A stretch of DNA of 58,758 nt from Chloroherpetonaceae bacterium (GCA_025055975.1 JANWWM010000053.1:1-58758); one strand, 5' to 3'. Positions 50,613-58,758 are shown, counted from the first letter of the stretch. The notes: generated by a model not told the origin, from the letters alone. A program made the numbers and translations.

Positions 50613-53093
50613 CTACTTGACGAGCGTCATCTTTTTCGTTTCCGAGAAACTTCCCGCTCGCAAACGATAGAAGTAAATCCCCGTCGCAAGTCCATAACGC
50701 GCCGCGTCAAACGCGATGGAATACGTGCCCGGCTCTTGTCGCTCGTCCGCGAGCGTAGCGACTTTTCTGCCCAATGCGTCGAAGACTTCCAACTTCACGT
50801 CGCTTGCGACGGGCAGTCGATACGCGATGTTGGTCGTCGGATTGAACGGGTTGGGATAGTTTTGCGCAAGCTCGAACGTCGTTGGCGCGACGAGATGGAC
50901 TTCAAGGACGGGACTGTATTGGAACGCGCCGTCGAAATCCACTTGCTTCAATCGATAGAAGAGCTTTCCTTGCGCGTTTTCGTCGCGGAACGAATAGGAT
51001 TGCGGTTCGGTCGTCGTGCCTTTTCCTCTCACGAAGCCAATGCTTTGCCACGCCTCGCCTTCGCGTCTGCGCTCAACGCCGAAGCCCGCGTTGTTTTTTT
51101 CGGACGCGGTTTTCCAAACGAGTTCAACGCCGCGCTTCGCTTTTCGGTAGCTGAACTCCAAGAACTCGACGGGCAACGCGATGCTTGCGTAACTAACGCG
51201 ATAGACGCTGCTGTGATTGGTTGCCGCGTAGAGAACGCCGCTCTTTTCGGCAAGCGCGTTTACGGAGAACAAGTCCAGCCCCGCTCGATTCCAACTCGTT
51301 TCGTCGATGCGCTTTCGGAACACGCCGCCTTCGGTGTTTTGTCCCAAGCAAGCGGCGAGCATAGACCCTTGCAAGCCGCTCGATGGCGGAAGCGTCGTGG
51401 GAATCAAGATGTCGTCGACCGTCGCGCTCATTCCCGTCGAGTCAGGCGTCCATGTCGCGCCGCCGTCGGTGGATTTGTGAATGCCGCTGACGTTGGGCGC
51501 GGCGTAAAGCGTGTTCGTGAAGGGGTTGAAAGCGATGGCGTAGAACTCTTCGTTGAGCGGATTCATTCCGCCGTTGGATTGAAACCACGTCGCGCCGCCG
51601 TCGGTAGATTTGAGCAAGCCGCGCAAGACGGTCGTGGAGCTTGACATTCCCGCATAGAGATTGCCTGCGCCGTCTCTGCCGAGCGCGCGCACTGCGCCGA
51701 GCGAAGGAAGAGAGACCGTTCCTGCCACCCACGTGGCTCCGTTGTTCGTCGTGCGATAAATGACGGGGCTTGTGCCCGATGCGGTCAAGCCTGCGATGAG
51801 GGCGTTGCCGTCGGCAAGAAGGCAATCGACGGTGCGCGTCGAGATGCCCGCGTTTGCCGCCACCCAGCCCGACGCGGTTCGGCGAAACACGCCCACCGAG
51901 CCTGCGGCGGCGAACATCGTTCCGCCGACTTCTTCCAACGCCCAGATGGTTCGCGCGCCCAGTCCGACCGTGTCCATTTGCCACGTCGCGCCGTTGTCCG
52001 CGCTTCGCATCACGCCGCCGTTGTTGTTGATGCCCGCATACAGAGCGCCATCGGAGCCAACCTTCAACGCCAAGATGCTCAACGCATTGATACCCACGTT
52101 GGAAATCGTCAGCGACGAAAAATTCGTCGTGCGCGAAACCGCCCAGACGCTTGAACCAATCAAGGTTTCGCTTCCGACTCCGAGAAACGCAAAAACGGAC
52201 TGCCCGCCCAAGACGGTTGGCGTCCAAACGCCACTGTTCGCGGCTCGGCGAAACACGCCGCCCGGATTGACGGGGTTCAAGCCCGCGTAGAGGTTGCCGT
52301 TTGCGTCGACGAACATCGCGTTGATGGCGCGCGCGCCAAGCCCGACCGTGTCGATCGTCCACGACGTCGCCGTCAAGGCTTTGCGATAAACGCCCGCGCC
52401 GCCCGAAAACACGCCCACGAAGAGCGTGTCGCCGCGTTGAACGAAGGCTCTGACGCTCGGAAAGGTCGTGCCGAGTCCAACGCTGTTGCGCGTCCAATTC
52501 GCGCCGTTGTTCGTGGAAACATAAATCCCCGCGTCGTTGGGCGCCGTGCCGCCCTCCGTGCCAACATAGAGCAATCCGTTGCTGTCTTTGAAGATGCTTC
52601 GCACGGTTCGCGGGTTGCCGCCCGTGCCTGCGGGAAGGTCGCCCGTGACGTTTTGCCAAGCGGTTGCGCCGGGCGGACGGAAGTAGATGCCCATATTCAA
52701 GCCGCCTGCGTAGAGGTTGCCGTTCGCGTCGGCATAGAGCGCGTAGATGGAGCGTCCGCCCAATCCGCCATTCGTATCGGCAACCCATGTGTTTCCGCCA
52801 TCCGTCGTTTTGAATACGCCCGCGCCGAAGGGCGCGCCCCAAACCGTGTCGCCAATCGCCGCAATCGCAAACGACGTTCTCAGCGTCGCTTGCGAATTGA
52901 CCTCTCGCCACGTGTTGCCGTTGTTGGTGGATTTGAAAAAGCCCGCGCCAATCGTTGCGGCGTAGATGTCGCCGTTGGCGGTTCGCGCAAACGCGTTGAC
53001 CCTGCCGCCCCACGGACCGATTGGCTCGTAGGTTTGCGCCGATAGCGCGATTGGAACGAGCGTCAGCAGAACGAGAAAGCGAAGACGGTTCAT
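50613..53093 (-). CDS. Secreted BNR-repeat protein with T9SS sorting domain (second copy)
   Basis: An 826-residue exported protein: signal peptide MNRLRFLVLLTLVPIALSAQ, then Asp-box/BNR units (STNNGNTW, TTDGGNTW, STNNGANW, SADNGATW, TTNNGATW, STDGGATW twice) alternating with NGNLYAG-type strands, giving a beta-propeller of six or more blades. Residues about 630-740 (LPVEFLEFSYRKAKRGVELV...) form a fibronectin-like module, and the last 85 residues from ELAQNYPNPFNPTTNIAYRL to ETKKMTLVK are a type A T9SS signal. The propeller family is the same as at 22314, with a different inner domain. The ATG at 53093 is set by the signal peptide. Confidence 0.88.
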   Translation of the reverse strand: MNRLRFLVLLTLVPIALSAQTYEPIGPWGGRVNAFARTANGDIYAATIGAGFFKSTNNGNTWREVNSQATLRTSFAIAAIGDTVWGAPFGAGVFKTTDGGNTWVADTNGGLGGRSIYALYADANGNLYAGGLNMGIYFRPPGATAWQNVTGDLPAGTGGNPRTVRSIFKDSNGLLYVGTEGGTAPNDAGIYVSTNNGANWTRNSVGLGTTFPSVRAFVQRGDTLFVGVFSGGAGVYRKALTATSWTIDTVGLGARAINAMFVDANGNLYAGLNPVNPGGVFRRAANSGVWTPTVLGGQSVFAFLGVGSETLIGSSVWAVSRTTNFSSLTISNVGINALSILALKVGSDGALYAGINNNGGVMRSADNGATWQMDTVGLGARTIWALEEVGGTMFAAAGSVGVFRRTASGWVAANAGISTRTVDCLLADGNALIAGLTASGTSPVIYRTTNNGATWVAGTVSLPSLGAVRALGRDGAGNLYAGMSSSTTVLRGLLKSTDGGATWFQSNGGMNPLNEEFYAIAFNPFTNTLYAAPNVSGIHKSTDGGATWTPDSTGMSATVDDILIPTTLPPSSGLQGSMLAACLGQNTEGGVFRKRIDETSWNRAGLDLFSVNALAEKSGVLYAATNHSSVYRVSYASIALPVEFLEFSYRKAKRGVELVWKTASEKNNAGFGVERRREGEAWQSIGFVRGKGTTTEPQSYSFRDENAQGKLFYRLKQVDFDGAFQYSPVLEVHLVAPTTFELAQNYPNPFNPTTNIAYRLPVASDVKLEVFDALGRKVATLADERQEPGTYSIAFDAARYGLATGIYFYRLRAGSFSETKKMTLVK

Positions 53094-53197
53094 CGCTGGT
53101 TGGATTTTGAATTGGCGAAACGAAGGCGCGATTAGCCCGAAGGGAATGTAACGCAACGAGCAAAAAGAAAAAACTTGAACGCGCTCGCCTCTTTGAG

Positions 53198-53480
53198 AAA
53201 TGGATTCTTCACTCCGCTTCGCTCCGTTCAGAATGACATCGCTTTGGCGAATCGTTTCCACCGACGGACCATCGCCTTTATCTCTTCGCTCCGTTCAGAA
53301 TGACATCGCTTTGCCGTCGTTTCGAGCCTTTTCCCTTGTCATTCCGAGCTTTTCTCCTTTGTCATTCCGAGCGAATGCGAGGAATCCACAAAGGATTGCG
53401 AATTGAGCGTCCGCGATGCTCCATCCTCGCTCCTCGCTTCTCTCCAATGGATTTCTTCGCTTCGGCGCTTGCGCCGATTT
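53198..53480 (+). repeat. Dispersed MITE-like repeats, partial and full copies
   Basis: Several pieces of one repeat family occupy the gap between the T9SS gene and the feo operon. 'atggattcttcactccgctt' plus 'cgctccgttcagaatgac' occurs at 53199, 'cttcgctccgttcagaatga' again at 53283, and the longest unit (53361-53470) runs from 'gtcattccgagcgaatgcga' through 'ggattgcgaattgagc' and 'ctcgctcctcgctt' to 'atggatttcttcgct'. The two ends are inverted copies of each other. No gene lies in 53094-53492. Confidence 0.8.
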
Positions 53481-53492
53481 GACGCGAGTTTG

Positions 53493-53732
53493 TCAACGCT
53501 TTGCCCATTTGGGCAACGCAATCGTGAAGAGATTGGGCTTTTTCTCCGCTTCGCCGTGGCATGCGCCGCTCTGAAAACACCCGACGCAGAGTTCGGCAAG
53601 GCTCAACGGCGCGGCGCAACGCGGACACTTGGCAAGGTATTGATTGGCGATTTTGAGCTTGCACGTGGGGCACTCGCGTTCCAAGGCGCGTTGCGGCAGA
53701 TTCAAAAGGCTTTGTTTGGAGCAGTTCGACAT
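53493..53732 (-). CDS. Small Cys-rich zinc-ribbon protein of the feo operon
   Basis: A 79-residue protein whose ATG lies 5 bases past the feoB stop. It has two likely metal sites: C21xxC24 with C36xxC39 (a classic zinc ribbon) and C49xxC52 with C58-H59; another cysteine is at position 4. No membrane segment. FeoC proteins are small, winged-helix and sometimes Fe-S binding, but this one does not look like FeoC. Its place suggests a role in ferrous iron uptake or sensing, as an inference. The frame is open far upstream inside feoB but only this start makes sense. Confidence 0.7.
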   Translation of the reverse strand: MSNCSKQSLLNLPQRALERECPTCKLKIANQYLAKCPRCAAPLSLAELCVGCFQSGACHGEAEKKPNLFTIALPKWAKR

Positions 53733-53737
53733 CGTCG

Positions 53738-55804
53738 TTAAAAATTTTGCGTCGCGTTTCGCATCACAAGCGCCACCGCGCCGCCAACGCCAAACGCCAA
53801 AATCCAACTTCCAAGCCAAATGATCATCGCTTCCTTCGCGCCGCGTTCTTTGACGAGCGCCATCAGGCTTGCGATGCACGGCACGAAGAGCGTGATGACC
53901 GTGAGCGCCACGACGATTTGTTCGGGCGCGAGAGGCAGTTCGTAAAGCCCCGCCGCGCCGAAATCGCGTCGCACCATTCCCATCACGAAAGCGCGCGCCG
54001 ATTCCGCCGGCAAATGAAGCCAATGCGTCGTAATCGGCTCGAAGAGCCTGACCCACCCTTCCAGCAAGCCCGTTACTTGCATCGTGGAGACGATGAGGGC
54101 GCCAACGAAAAACCACGGCGCGGCTTCCATCATAAAACTTTTCGTCTTGATCCACGTCTTTTTGAGCACGTTCGTCGGGCGCGGCAAGCGCATCGGCGGC
54201 AGGTCGATGAGAAGCGGCGAGGATTTTCCGGGCAAGAGTTTGTCCAAAATCGTTCCAATCGCCACGAGGTTGGCGAGAATGACGAGGAAGAAGACGAGCG
54301 AGTAGAATCCGCCCGCTTTCGTCAGGAGCGCGGCAATGACCGCCAGTTGCGCCGAGCACGGAATCGCAAAGTTGAGTATCGAGGCGGCGATGGTCTTCTC
54401 GCGCGACGTTTGAAGCAAGCGCGTCGTGATGGTCGCCATCGTTACGCACCCGAAGCCGAGAATGATGGGAATCACCGCTCGCCCGTTCAAGCCCATCGCG
54501 GAAAAGAGTCTATCGACCATCGTCGCAAGGCGCGGCAAGTATCCGCAATCTTCCAAAACCGCAAGGAACGCATAAAAGCCCATCACGAGCGGAAGCAAAA
54601 GAAACGCCAGATACGTAACCGTCATCGTGAACGCGCCAAATTCGCCCGCGAGAATCGTAACCGCCTTGCCCCACAAGGTCTCTTGCGAGAACGCGAAGTT
54701 CTGCGTTACGTCTTTCCCCTCGATGAACGCTTCGAACTCCTCGAACTTTTCTTTCGCTCGGCTCGTGCCTTCGGGGAACGAGAACGATTTGGTTTCGACG
54801 ACGTCGTCGCCGTTCAGGACTTCAACGACGATTTCGACGGGGGTGATTTTGGCGAAGAGATGCTTGACAAATGGCTCGAAACGCTTGTTGCCGAGTTCGA
54901 CTTCCAAATGCCCCACGACGCGCTGCGCCACCATCACGCCCACGACTTGATAAATCAGCCACAGGGCGAAAATCAAAATCGGAACGCCCGTAAGGGGACT
55001 AATCGTCCATTTGCCCAATTTTTCCGAGACGATCGCGCCGAACTTCATTTGCGATTTTTCGCGCAGGACTTCGGCGACGATTTCATTGACGCGGTTGCGG
55101 CGAGCGACGTAGATTTCCTCGCGCCGATCTTGCGGCTCCAAGCCGTGTCGCGCGGCGACGATTTCATCGCCTTCCAGAATCATCAGCGCGTCGGCGGCGG
55201 GGTTTGCCGTTGGTCGCAGGCGCGCCATCACCGCCGATATGTCTTTTTGCAGGTCGGGTTCGATGTTGCCGACTTTGGCGGTTTCGAGCGCTCGCTCCAA
55301 GTCGTCGAAACCGCGCTTTTTGATGGCGGTTGCTTTCACGACGGGCACGCCCAAAATTTCCGATAGTCGCTCGACATCGATCTCCATTCCCGCCTCTTCG
55401 AGCGCGTCCATCATATTGAGCGCGACGACCATTCGGAACTGCATATCGACGAGTTGAAGCGTCAGAAACAAATCGCGCTCCAAGTTCATCGCATCGACGA
55501 CGTTGAGCACGATGTCGGCGGAAAGCACTTCGTCTCTGGCGACGCGCTCTTCGTCGTTGAAGGAACTCACGCCGTAGATGCCGGGCGTATCAACGACGCG
55601 GAAGTTCTTGTAGTTGCCCTCGGTGATTTCGACCGTCGTGCCCGGATAGTTGGAAACATCGACATACAAGCCGCTGAAATGATTGAAGAACAGCGACTTT
55701 CCGACGTTTGGATTGCCGACCAAGACAAGCTTTTGAGGCGACGCCTTCTTTTCGACAGCGGGCTGAACGGTCGCGGCATCGCTTTCCATAGCAAGCGCGT
55801 TCAT
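53738..55804 (-). CDS. feoB: Ferrous iron transporter FeoB
   Basis: A 688-residue inner-membrane Fe2+ transporter. The G domain has G1 GNPNVGKS (30-37), G3 DTPG and G4 at NMMD; a helical linker with REEIYVARRNRVNEIV follows. The first gate motif reads GFGCVTMATITTRLL in place of the common CNVPAI, while the second, FAIPCSAQLAVIAAL, is closer to normal. An insert of about 90 residues (VEIVVEVLNGDDVVETKSFS...) sits between early membrane helices. The ATG at 55804, 13 bases after feoA, is used; an in-frame TTG at 55828 would overlap feoA. Operon feoA-feoB-Cys-rich gene. Confidence 0.93.
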   Translation of the reverse strand: MNALAMESDAATVQPAVEKKASPQKLVLVGNPNVGKSLFFNHFSGLYVDVSNYPGTTVEITEGNYKNFRVVDTPGIYGVSSFNDEERVARDEVLSADIVLNVVDAMNLERDLFLTLQLVDMQFRMVVALNMMDALEEAGMEIDVERLSEILGVPVVKATAIKKRGFDDLERALETAKVGNIEPDLQKDISAVMARLRPTANPAADALMILEGDEIVAARHGLEPQDRREEIYVARRNRVNEIVAEVLREKSQMKFGAIVSEKLGKWTISPLTGVPILIFALWLIYQVVGVMVAQRVVGHLEVELGNKRFEPFVKHLFAKITPVEIVVEVLNGDDVVETKSFSFPEGTSRAKEKFEEFEAFIEGKDVTQNFAFSQETLWGKAVTILAGEFGAFTMTVTYLAFLLLPLVMGFYAFLAVLEDCGYLPRLATMVDRLFSAMGLNGRAVIPIILGFGCVTMATITTRLLQTSREKTIAASILNFAIPCSAQLAVIAALLTKAGGFYSLVFFLVILANLVAIGTILDKLLPGKSSPLLIDLPPMRLPRPTNVLKKTWIKTKSFMMEAAPWFFVGALIVSTMQVTGLLEGWVRLFEPITTHWLHLPAESARAFVMGMVRRDFGAAGLYELPLAPEQIVVALTVITLFVPCIASLMALVKERGAKEAMIIWLGSWILAFGVGGAVALVMRNATQNF

Positions 55805-55817
55805 ATCGTCGCGTGGT

Positions 55818-56066
55818 TTAGTTCGCAATCACCTCGACCCAAATTTTTTCCGAGAGTTCCGCGCCGATGGCGACTTCCTGACGACGACGCTTGACGACGA
55901 TGGGTCCGAGCGGCAAGCGTTCAAAGCAGGTCGCGTCGCTGCCTTCGGCAAGCCCGAAGCGCAACAGTTGCGCCCTCGTTTGCTTGTCGTCGATTCGCCT
56001 CACGACGAACCGCTCGCCTTTCCTAACGGCTTGAAGCGACACCCAATTTGGCTCAATGGATTGCAT
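55818..56066 (-). CDS. feoA: Ferrous iron transport protein A
   Basis: An 82-residue SH3-like FeoA: LQAVRKGERFVVRRIDDKQT, then RAQLLRFGLAEGSDATCFER and LPLGPIVVKRRRQEVAIGAE are the typical pattern (LxxGxxGxV-like turns and 'G.pi.v....iaig'). FeoA is a small cytosolic partner of FeoB. It is the first gene of the operon, with a 19-bp palindrome 9 bases before its ATG. Confidence 0.9.
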   Translation of the reverse strand: MQSIEPNWVSLQAVRKGERFVVRRIDDKQTRAQLLRFGLAEGSDATCFERLPLGPIVVKRRRQEVAIGAELSEKIWVEVIAN

Positions 56067-56074
56067 AGCGTTCT

Positions 56075-56093
56075 GTTTAGACTGAATCTAAAC
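56075..56093. promoter_or_regulatory. 19-bp palindromic operator upstream of feoA
   Basis: GTTTAGACTGAATCTAAAC has perfect 7-bp arms around five bases. Size and composition resemble operators of DtxR/IdeR/MntR-family metal repressors. On the minus strand TTTG lies 20 bases before TAGATTCA within the palindrome, so the operator probably overlaps the -7 promoter element and blocks transcription when iron is ample. The regulator gene is not in this window. Confidence 0.65.
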
Positions 56094-56149
56094 AAACATT
56101 TAGCCTTTGGCAAATCGTTTTTTGAAATCGTTTTTTGACAAGGGATTAT

Positions 56150-56492
56150 CGCTCCGTTCAGAATGACGGCGCTTTCGGTCATTCCGAGCCTTTCCCCTTT
56201 GTCATTCCGAGCGACGGCGAGGCATCCACAAAGGATTGCGAATTGCGAATTTCGGATTGCGAATTGAGCATCCGCGATTCTCCATTCTCGCTCCTCAATT
56301 CTCGCTCCTCGCTCCTCCCAAATGGATTCTTCACTCCGCTTCGCTCCGTTCAGAATGACAAACAGTCTCGCTCTGCTTCGTTCAGAATGGCAAATCGTGC
56401 CTACGCTTCGTTCAGAATGACGGCGCTTTGCCGTCGTTCCGAGCCTTTCCCCTCGTCATTCCGAGCGACGGCGAGGAATCCGCTTCGCCTCC
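56150..56492 (+). repeat. Dispersed MITE-like repeat, fullest copy with flanking partial copies
   Basis: The best-preserved unit spans 56201-56359: left arm 'gtcattccgagcgacggcga' plus 'ggcatcca', a core with 'ggattgcgaattgcgaa' and 'ctcgctcctcgctcctc', and right arm 'tggattcttcactccgcttc' plus 'gctccgttcagaatgac'. The arms are imperfect inverted repeats of about 30-37 bases. Further arm fragments lie at 56150, 56372, 56405 and 56455. No gene is visible in the rest of 56094-56596. Confidence 0.82.
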
Positions 56493-56596
56493 AACCCCTT
56501 TTCTTCGCAATGGAGAGAGGAACGATTTTGACGCAGTCAAAATCGGGGGTGAGGTTCTTTTGACGTTGGCAGCGTCAGTTGCGGCGATGCGCTTCG

Positions 56597-57616
56597 TCAG
56601 GTTGGGCGCGAGGAATCTTTGGCGACGAACATTAGGCGATCTTTTTTCCAAACGGCTTCGACGCGCGCGCTCAACGCGATCTTTCTGCCCGATTGCGCGT
56701 TCAACAATCCCGCAAGCCTCGACAACGCTTGCGCCGACGGCTCGATTCCGAATTTCGCCAAGGCGCGCTTGAAAAGTTCCTTTTGCTCGAAGGCGGTGAG
56801 CCTTTTGAGCGCGGCGACGTCAAACGAATCGTTCTTGAACGACAAGCCCTTTCGGCGCGAAAGTTTTTCGATATGCGATTCCACGAAGGCTTGCAATTCG
56901 GCGGCGTTTTCGGAAAGGCGCGAAAGGTTTTGCAGAAACTTGCTCCCGAAACGCTCCTCGATGAGCGGAATGACGCGCAGCCGAATGAAATTGCGGTCGA
57001 AATCCAGCGAGGCGTTTGAGGAATCGTCTCGAAAGGGCGAATTGGTTTCGGCAAGGTAGTTGCGCAAGTCTTCTCGCGTCAGGTGCAGCGCGGGTCGAAT
57101 GATGTCGCCGCGCCGTTCAGGAATGCCCGCAAGCCCCAAGAGCGACGCGCCGCGAAACAAGTTGAAGAGAATGGTCTCGGCGTTGTCGTTGCGTTGATGC
57201 GCCGTCGCCAGTTTGTTGAATCCGCGTTCTCGCATCAGTTCGGCGAACCATCGGTAACGCAGGTTTCGGGCGGTTTCTTCGATGGAGGTTTTTTCTCGCG
57301 CGGCGACGAGGGCGGCGTCAAACTTTTTCGCAAAACACTCGATGCCGAGCGATTGGCAGAGCGCTTGGCAGAAGGCTTCGTCGTCGTCGCTTTCTTTGCC
57401 GCGCAGTTGAAAGTTGCAATGCGCCGCCGCCAGCGAAAGTTTGAGATAGGGCTGAACGGCGCGCAATAGTTTGAGCAGCGCCACGGAATCCGAGCCGCCC
57501 GACAACGCAATCAACACCCTGTCGCCTTTTTCAATCAAGCCTCGCGTTTTGCATCGCTCCAAGAAGCGCTTTTCAAACGGCGTGAGTCGCGCTTTGAGCG
57601 GCGGTCGCGGATTCAT
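56597..57616 (-). CDS. tilS: tRNA(Ile)-lysidine synthetase
   Basis: A 339-residue N-type ATP pyrophosphatase that converts C34 of the CAT-anticodon isoleucine tRNA to lysidine, essential for AUA decoding. The P-loop SGGSDS (39-44) and AHCNFQLRGKESDDDEAFCQ, RNLRYRWF, ATAHQRNDNAETILFNLFRG and FRDDSSN are diagnostic. It ends soon after the substrate-binding region (QSGRKIALSARVEAVWKKDR) and so lacks the long C-terminal domain of E. coli TilS, like many shorter members. The start overlaps the tmk stop in ATGA. Confidence 0.92.
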   Translation of the reverse strand: MNPRPPLKARLTPFEKRFLERCKTRGLIEKGDRVLIALSGGSDSVALLKLLRAVQPYLKLSLAAAHCNFQLRGKESDDDEAFCQALCQSLGIECFAKKFDAALVAAREKTSIEETARNLRYRWFAELMRERGFNKLATAHQRNDNAETILFNLFRGASLLGLAGIPERRGDIIRPALHLTREDLRNYLAETNSPFRDDSSNASLDFDRNFIRLRVIPLIEERFGSKFLQNLSRLSENAAELQAFVESHIEKLSRRKGLSFKNDSFDVAALKRLTAFEQKELFKRALAKFGIEPSAQALSRLAGLLNAQSGRKIALSARVEAVWKKDRLMFVAKDSSRPT

Positions 57617-58284
57617 CTCGTTTCGCTCGATGCCGAAAACAATTGAGGCACACGCTGACGAAGCGTCGCCACGATTTGCTTGTGAACGTCGTTAATGGAT
57701 CGCAGCGCATCGATTTCCACGACGCGATGCGAATGCTCGCGCGCCAACGCCTTGTAGCCTTCGCGCGCGCGACGATAAAATTCCAGCCCCGCGCTTTCCA
57801 TTCGATCGAGCGGAATCTCGTTCTCGCCAAACGCGAGCGGCAAGGATTTTTCCGAAAACTTTCGAATCAAAGCGTCTTCGGGAAGCAAGTCCAAATAGAA
57901 CGTCAGGTCGGGCTCGATGCCCAGCGACGCGATGCGATTGACTTGACGAATGACGTCCAAATCCACGCCTCGCCCGTAGCCTTGATACGCCGTCGTGGAA
58001 TCGCAGAAGCGATCGAGCAAGACGACTTCGCCGCGCTCCAACGCGGGCTTGACGAGCGTTCTCATCAGTTCGGCGCGACTTGCGGCGAACAACAGCAATT
58101 CGGTTACGCTTCCCATCTCTTCCTTGCCCTCCAAAAGCAAGGCGCGAATCCGCTCCGACAGCGGAACGCCCCCAGGCTCGCGCAACGCCAAAGGCTCCAC
58201 GCCATGGGCGCGCAAGCATTCTTTGAGCAATCGAATCTGCGTCGACTTGCCGCTCCCATCGATGCCCTCAAACGTGATGAGCAT
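57613..58284 (-). CDS. tmk: Thymidylate kinase
   Basis: A 223-residue dTMP kinase. ITFEGIDGSGKSTQ is the P-loop, REPGGVPLSERIRALLL binds dTMP, and DRFCDSTTAYQGYGRG is the DRY-type motif; the LID region is short, RKFSEKSLP. It makes dTDP for DNA synthesis. The ATG at 58284 directly before the P-loop strand is used because the open frame further upstream shows no similarity. It is translationally coupled to tilS. Confidence 0.94.
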   Translation of the reverse strand: MLITFEGIDGSGKSTQIRLLKECLRAHGVEPLALREPGGVPLSERIRALLLEGKEEMGSVTELLLFAASRAELMRTLVKPALERGEVVLLDRFCDSTTAYQGYGRGVDLDVIRQVNRIASLGIEPDLTFYLDLLPEDALIRKFSEKSLPLAFGENEIPLDRMESAGLEFYRRAREGYKALAREHSHRVVEIDALRSINDVHKQIVATLRQRVPQLFSASSETR

Positions 58285-58422
58285 TAGGCAGGCGCAAAGA
58301 AGATTTTTGAGTCGTCGCCAGCAATCTAACGGGCTTGCGCGCAATTCGCAAACTCGTCGCTCGCTTCGGTTTTGAATCGAGCGGATTGCGTAACTTCCGC
58401 AAATCCATTGAACGACGCCGCT

Positions 58423-58758
58423 ATGCTCACGGAGAACAGATTGGTGATCGCCTTTCCCGACGCGATGAACGCCGACGCCTTCTACCGCTTCTCGCGCGCC
58501 AACCCAAACTTGCGAATGGAACTCAACTCAAACGGCGAGGTCGAAATCATGGCAGGAACCGGCGGAAAAACAGGCATCATTGAAAGCGAAATCAACGGAC
58601 AGTTGAGAGATTGGAACCGCCGCAGCGGATTGGGCAAAGCGTTCAGTCCCTCGACGGGTTTCAGGCTCAAAAACGGTTCGGTGCGCCTCTCCGACGGCGC
58701 TTGGATGCGCCTCGACCGCTGGAACGCCCTCTCCCCCGACGACCAAGAACGCTTCCCC
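58423..58758 (+). CDS. Uma2-family (DUF820) putative endonuclease, cut by the window end
   Basis: An open frame from ATG 58423 to the last base gives 112 residues without a stop. RMELNSNGEVEIMAGTGGKT, IESEINGQLRDWNRRSGLGK, STGFRLKNGSVRLSDGAWMR and LDRWNALSPDDQERF match the first two thirds of Uma2/PD-(D/E)XK-fold proteins, with the E and D (normally SPDxxW, here LSDGAW) of the active site in place. Members are common in cyanobacteria, Chloroflexi and FCB bacteria; function is unproven. It diverges from tmk. Confidence 0.78.
   Translation, partial: MLTENRLVIAFPDAMNADAFYRFSRANPNLRMELNSNGEVEIMAGTGGKTGIIESEINGQLRDWNRRSGLGKAFSPSTGFRLKNGSVRLSDGAWMRLDRWNALSPDDQERFP

Noticed and set aside
1-58758. 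Insertion sequences, prophage, CRISPR arrays, riboswitches and rRNA genes
   Set aside because: I looked for transposase, integrase, Cas and phage structural motifs, direct repeat arrays and conserved riboswitch cores and found none.

Overview
The window reads as a compact chromosomal segment from a bacterium of the FCB group, most like the Chlorobi/Ignavibacteria side of Bacteroidota. Signs: an alternative complex III (ACIII) operon; two large secreted proteins ending in type IX secretion (T9SS) sorting domains; several lipoproteins; and promoters before tRNA genes of the TTG-N20-TAnnTTTG form used by Bacteroidota. The exact lineage cannot be fixed from this sequence alone. No phage, insertion sequence or CRISPR array is visible. 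Coding density is high, and two convergent gene pairs (6094/6095 and 49646/49647) have stop codons with no base between them.

Layout. 1-6.1 kb: tRNA-Ala, a cystathionine beta-synthase-type enzyme, a zinc-ribbon/tudor-like protein, rpsU, aroA, a lipoprotein and a GlcD-type flavin oxidase. 6.1-15.2 kb (minus): actABCDEF followed by a one-TM protein, an unlisted 51-codon gene and a cytochrome oxidase subunit II-like protein that has lost most CuA ligands; no oxidase subunit I is present. 15.8-22.3 kb: six paralogous stand-alone TPR proteins in two minus-strand runs separated by recR; one paralog is split by an in-frame TAA. 22.3-31.4 kb (plus): a T9SS-exported Asp-box (BNR) propeller protein, then a three-gene phosphorelay (single-domain regulator, 1396-aa hybrid kinase, sigma54-type regulator).

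31.4-34.9 kb: clpC, preceded by a near-consensus sigma54 promoter, and a Pro-Arg-His-Glu tRNA cluster. 34.9-42.8 kb: rhodanese, LolD-type ATPase, AI-2E family permease, polysaccharide deacetylase, a GH-like lipoprotein/secreted hydrolase, alpha/beta hydrolase, an outer-membrane barrel and an IPT/TIG lipoprotein. 42.8-49.0 kb (minus): acyl-CoA ligase, MFS transporter, an atypical KAS III, a FabG-type reductase, a GbsR/MarR regulator and an SpsF-type cytidylyltransferase, which look like one lipid-related cluster. 49.0-58.8 kb: msrA, a PLD nuclease-like protein, a second T9SS BNR protein, a feoAB operon with a Cys-rich third gene and a palindromic operator, tilS, tmk and a partial Uma2 gene. MITE-like intergenic repeats occur at the left end, near 53.3 kb and near 56.3 kb.

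How the parts may work together: ACIII oxidises quinol and should pass electrons to an oxidase encoded elsewhere; the kinase locus carries its own sigma54 activator, and the only good sigma54 promoter seen lies in front of the adjacent clpC, which suggests (inference) that this phosphorelay controls protein quality control. Coordinates and start codons were set by reading the sequence; domain assignments rest on motif recognition without database searches.
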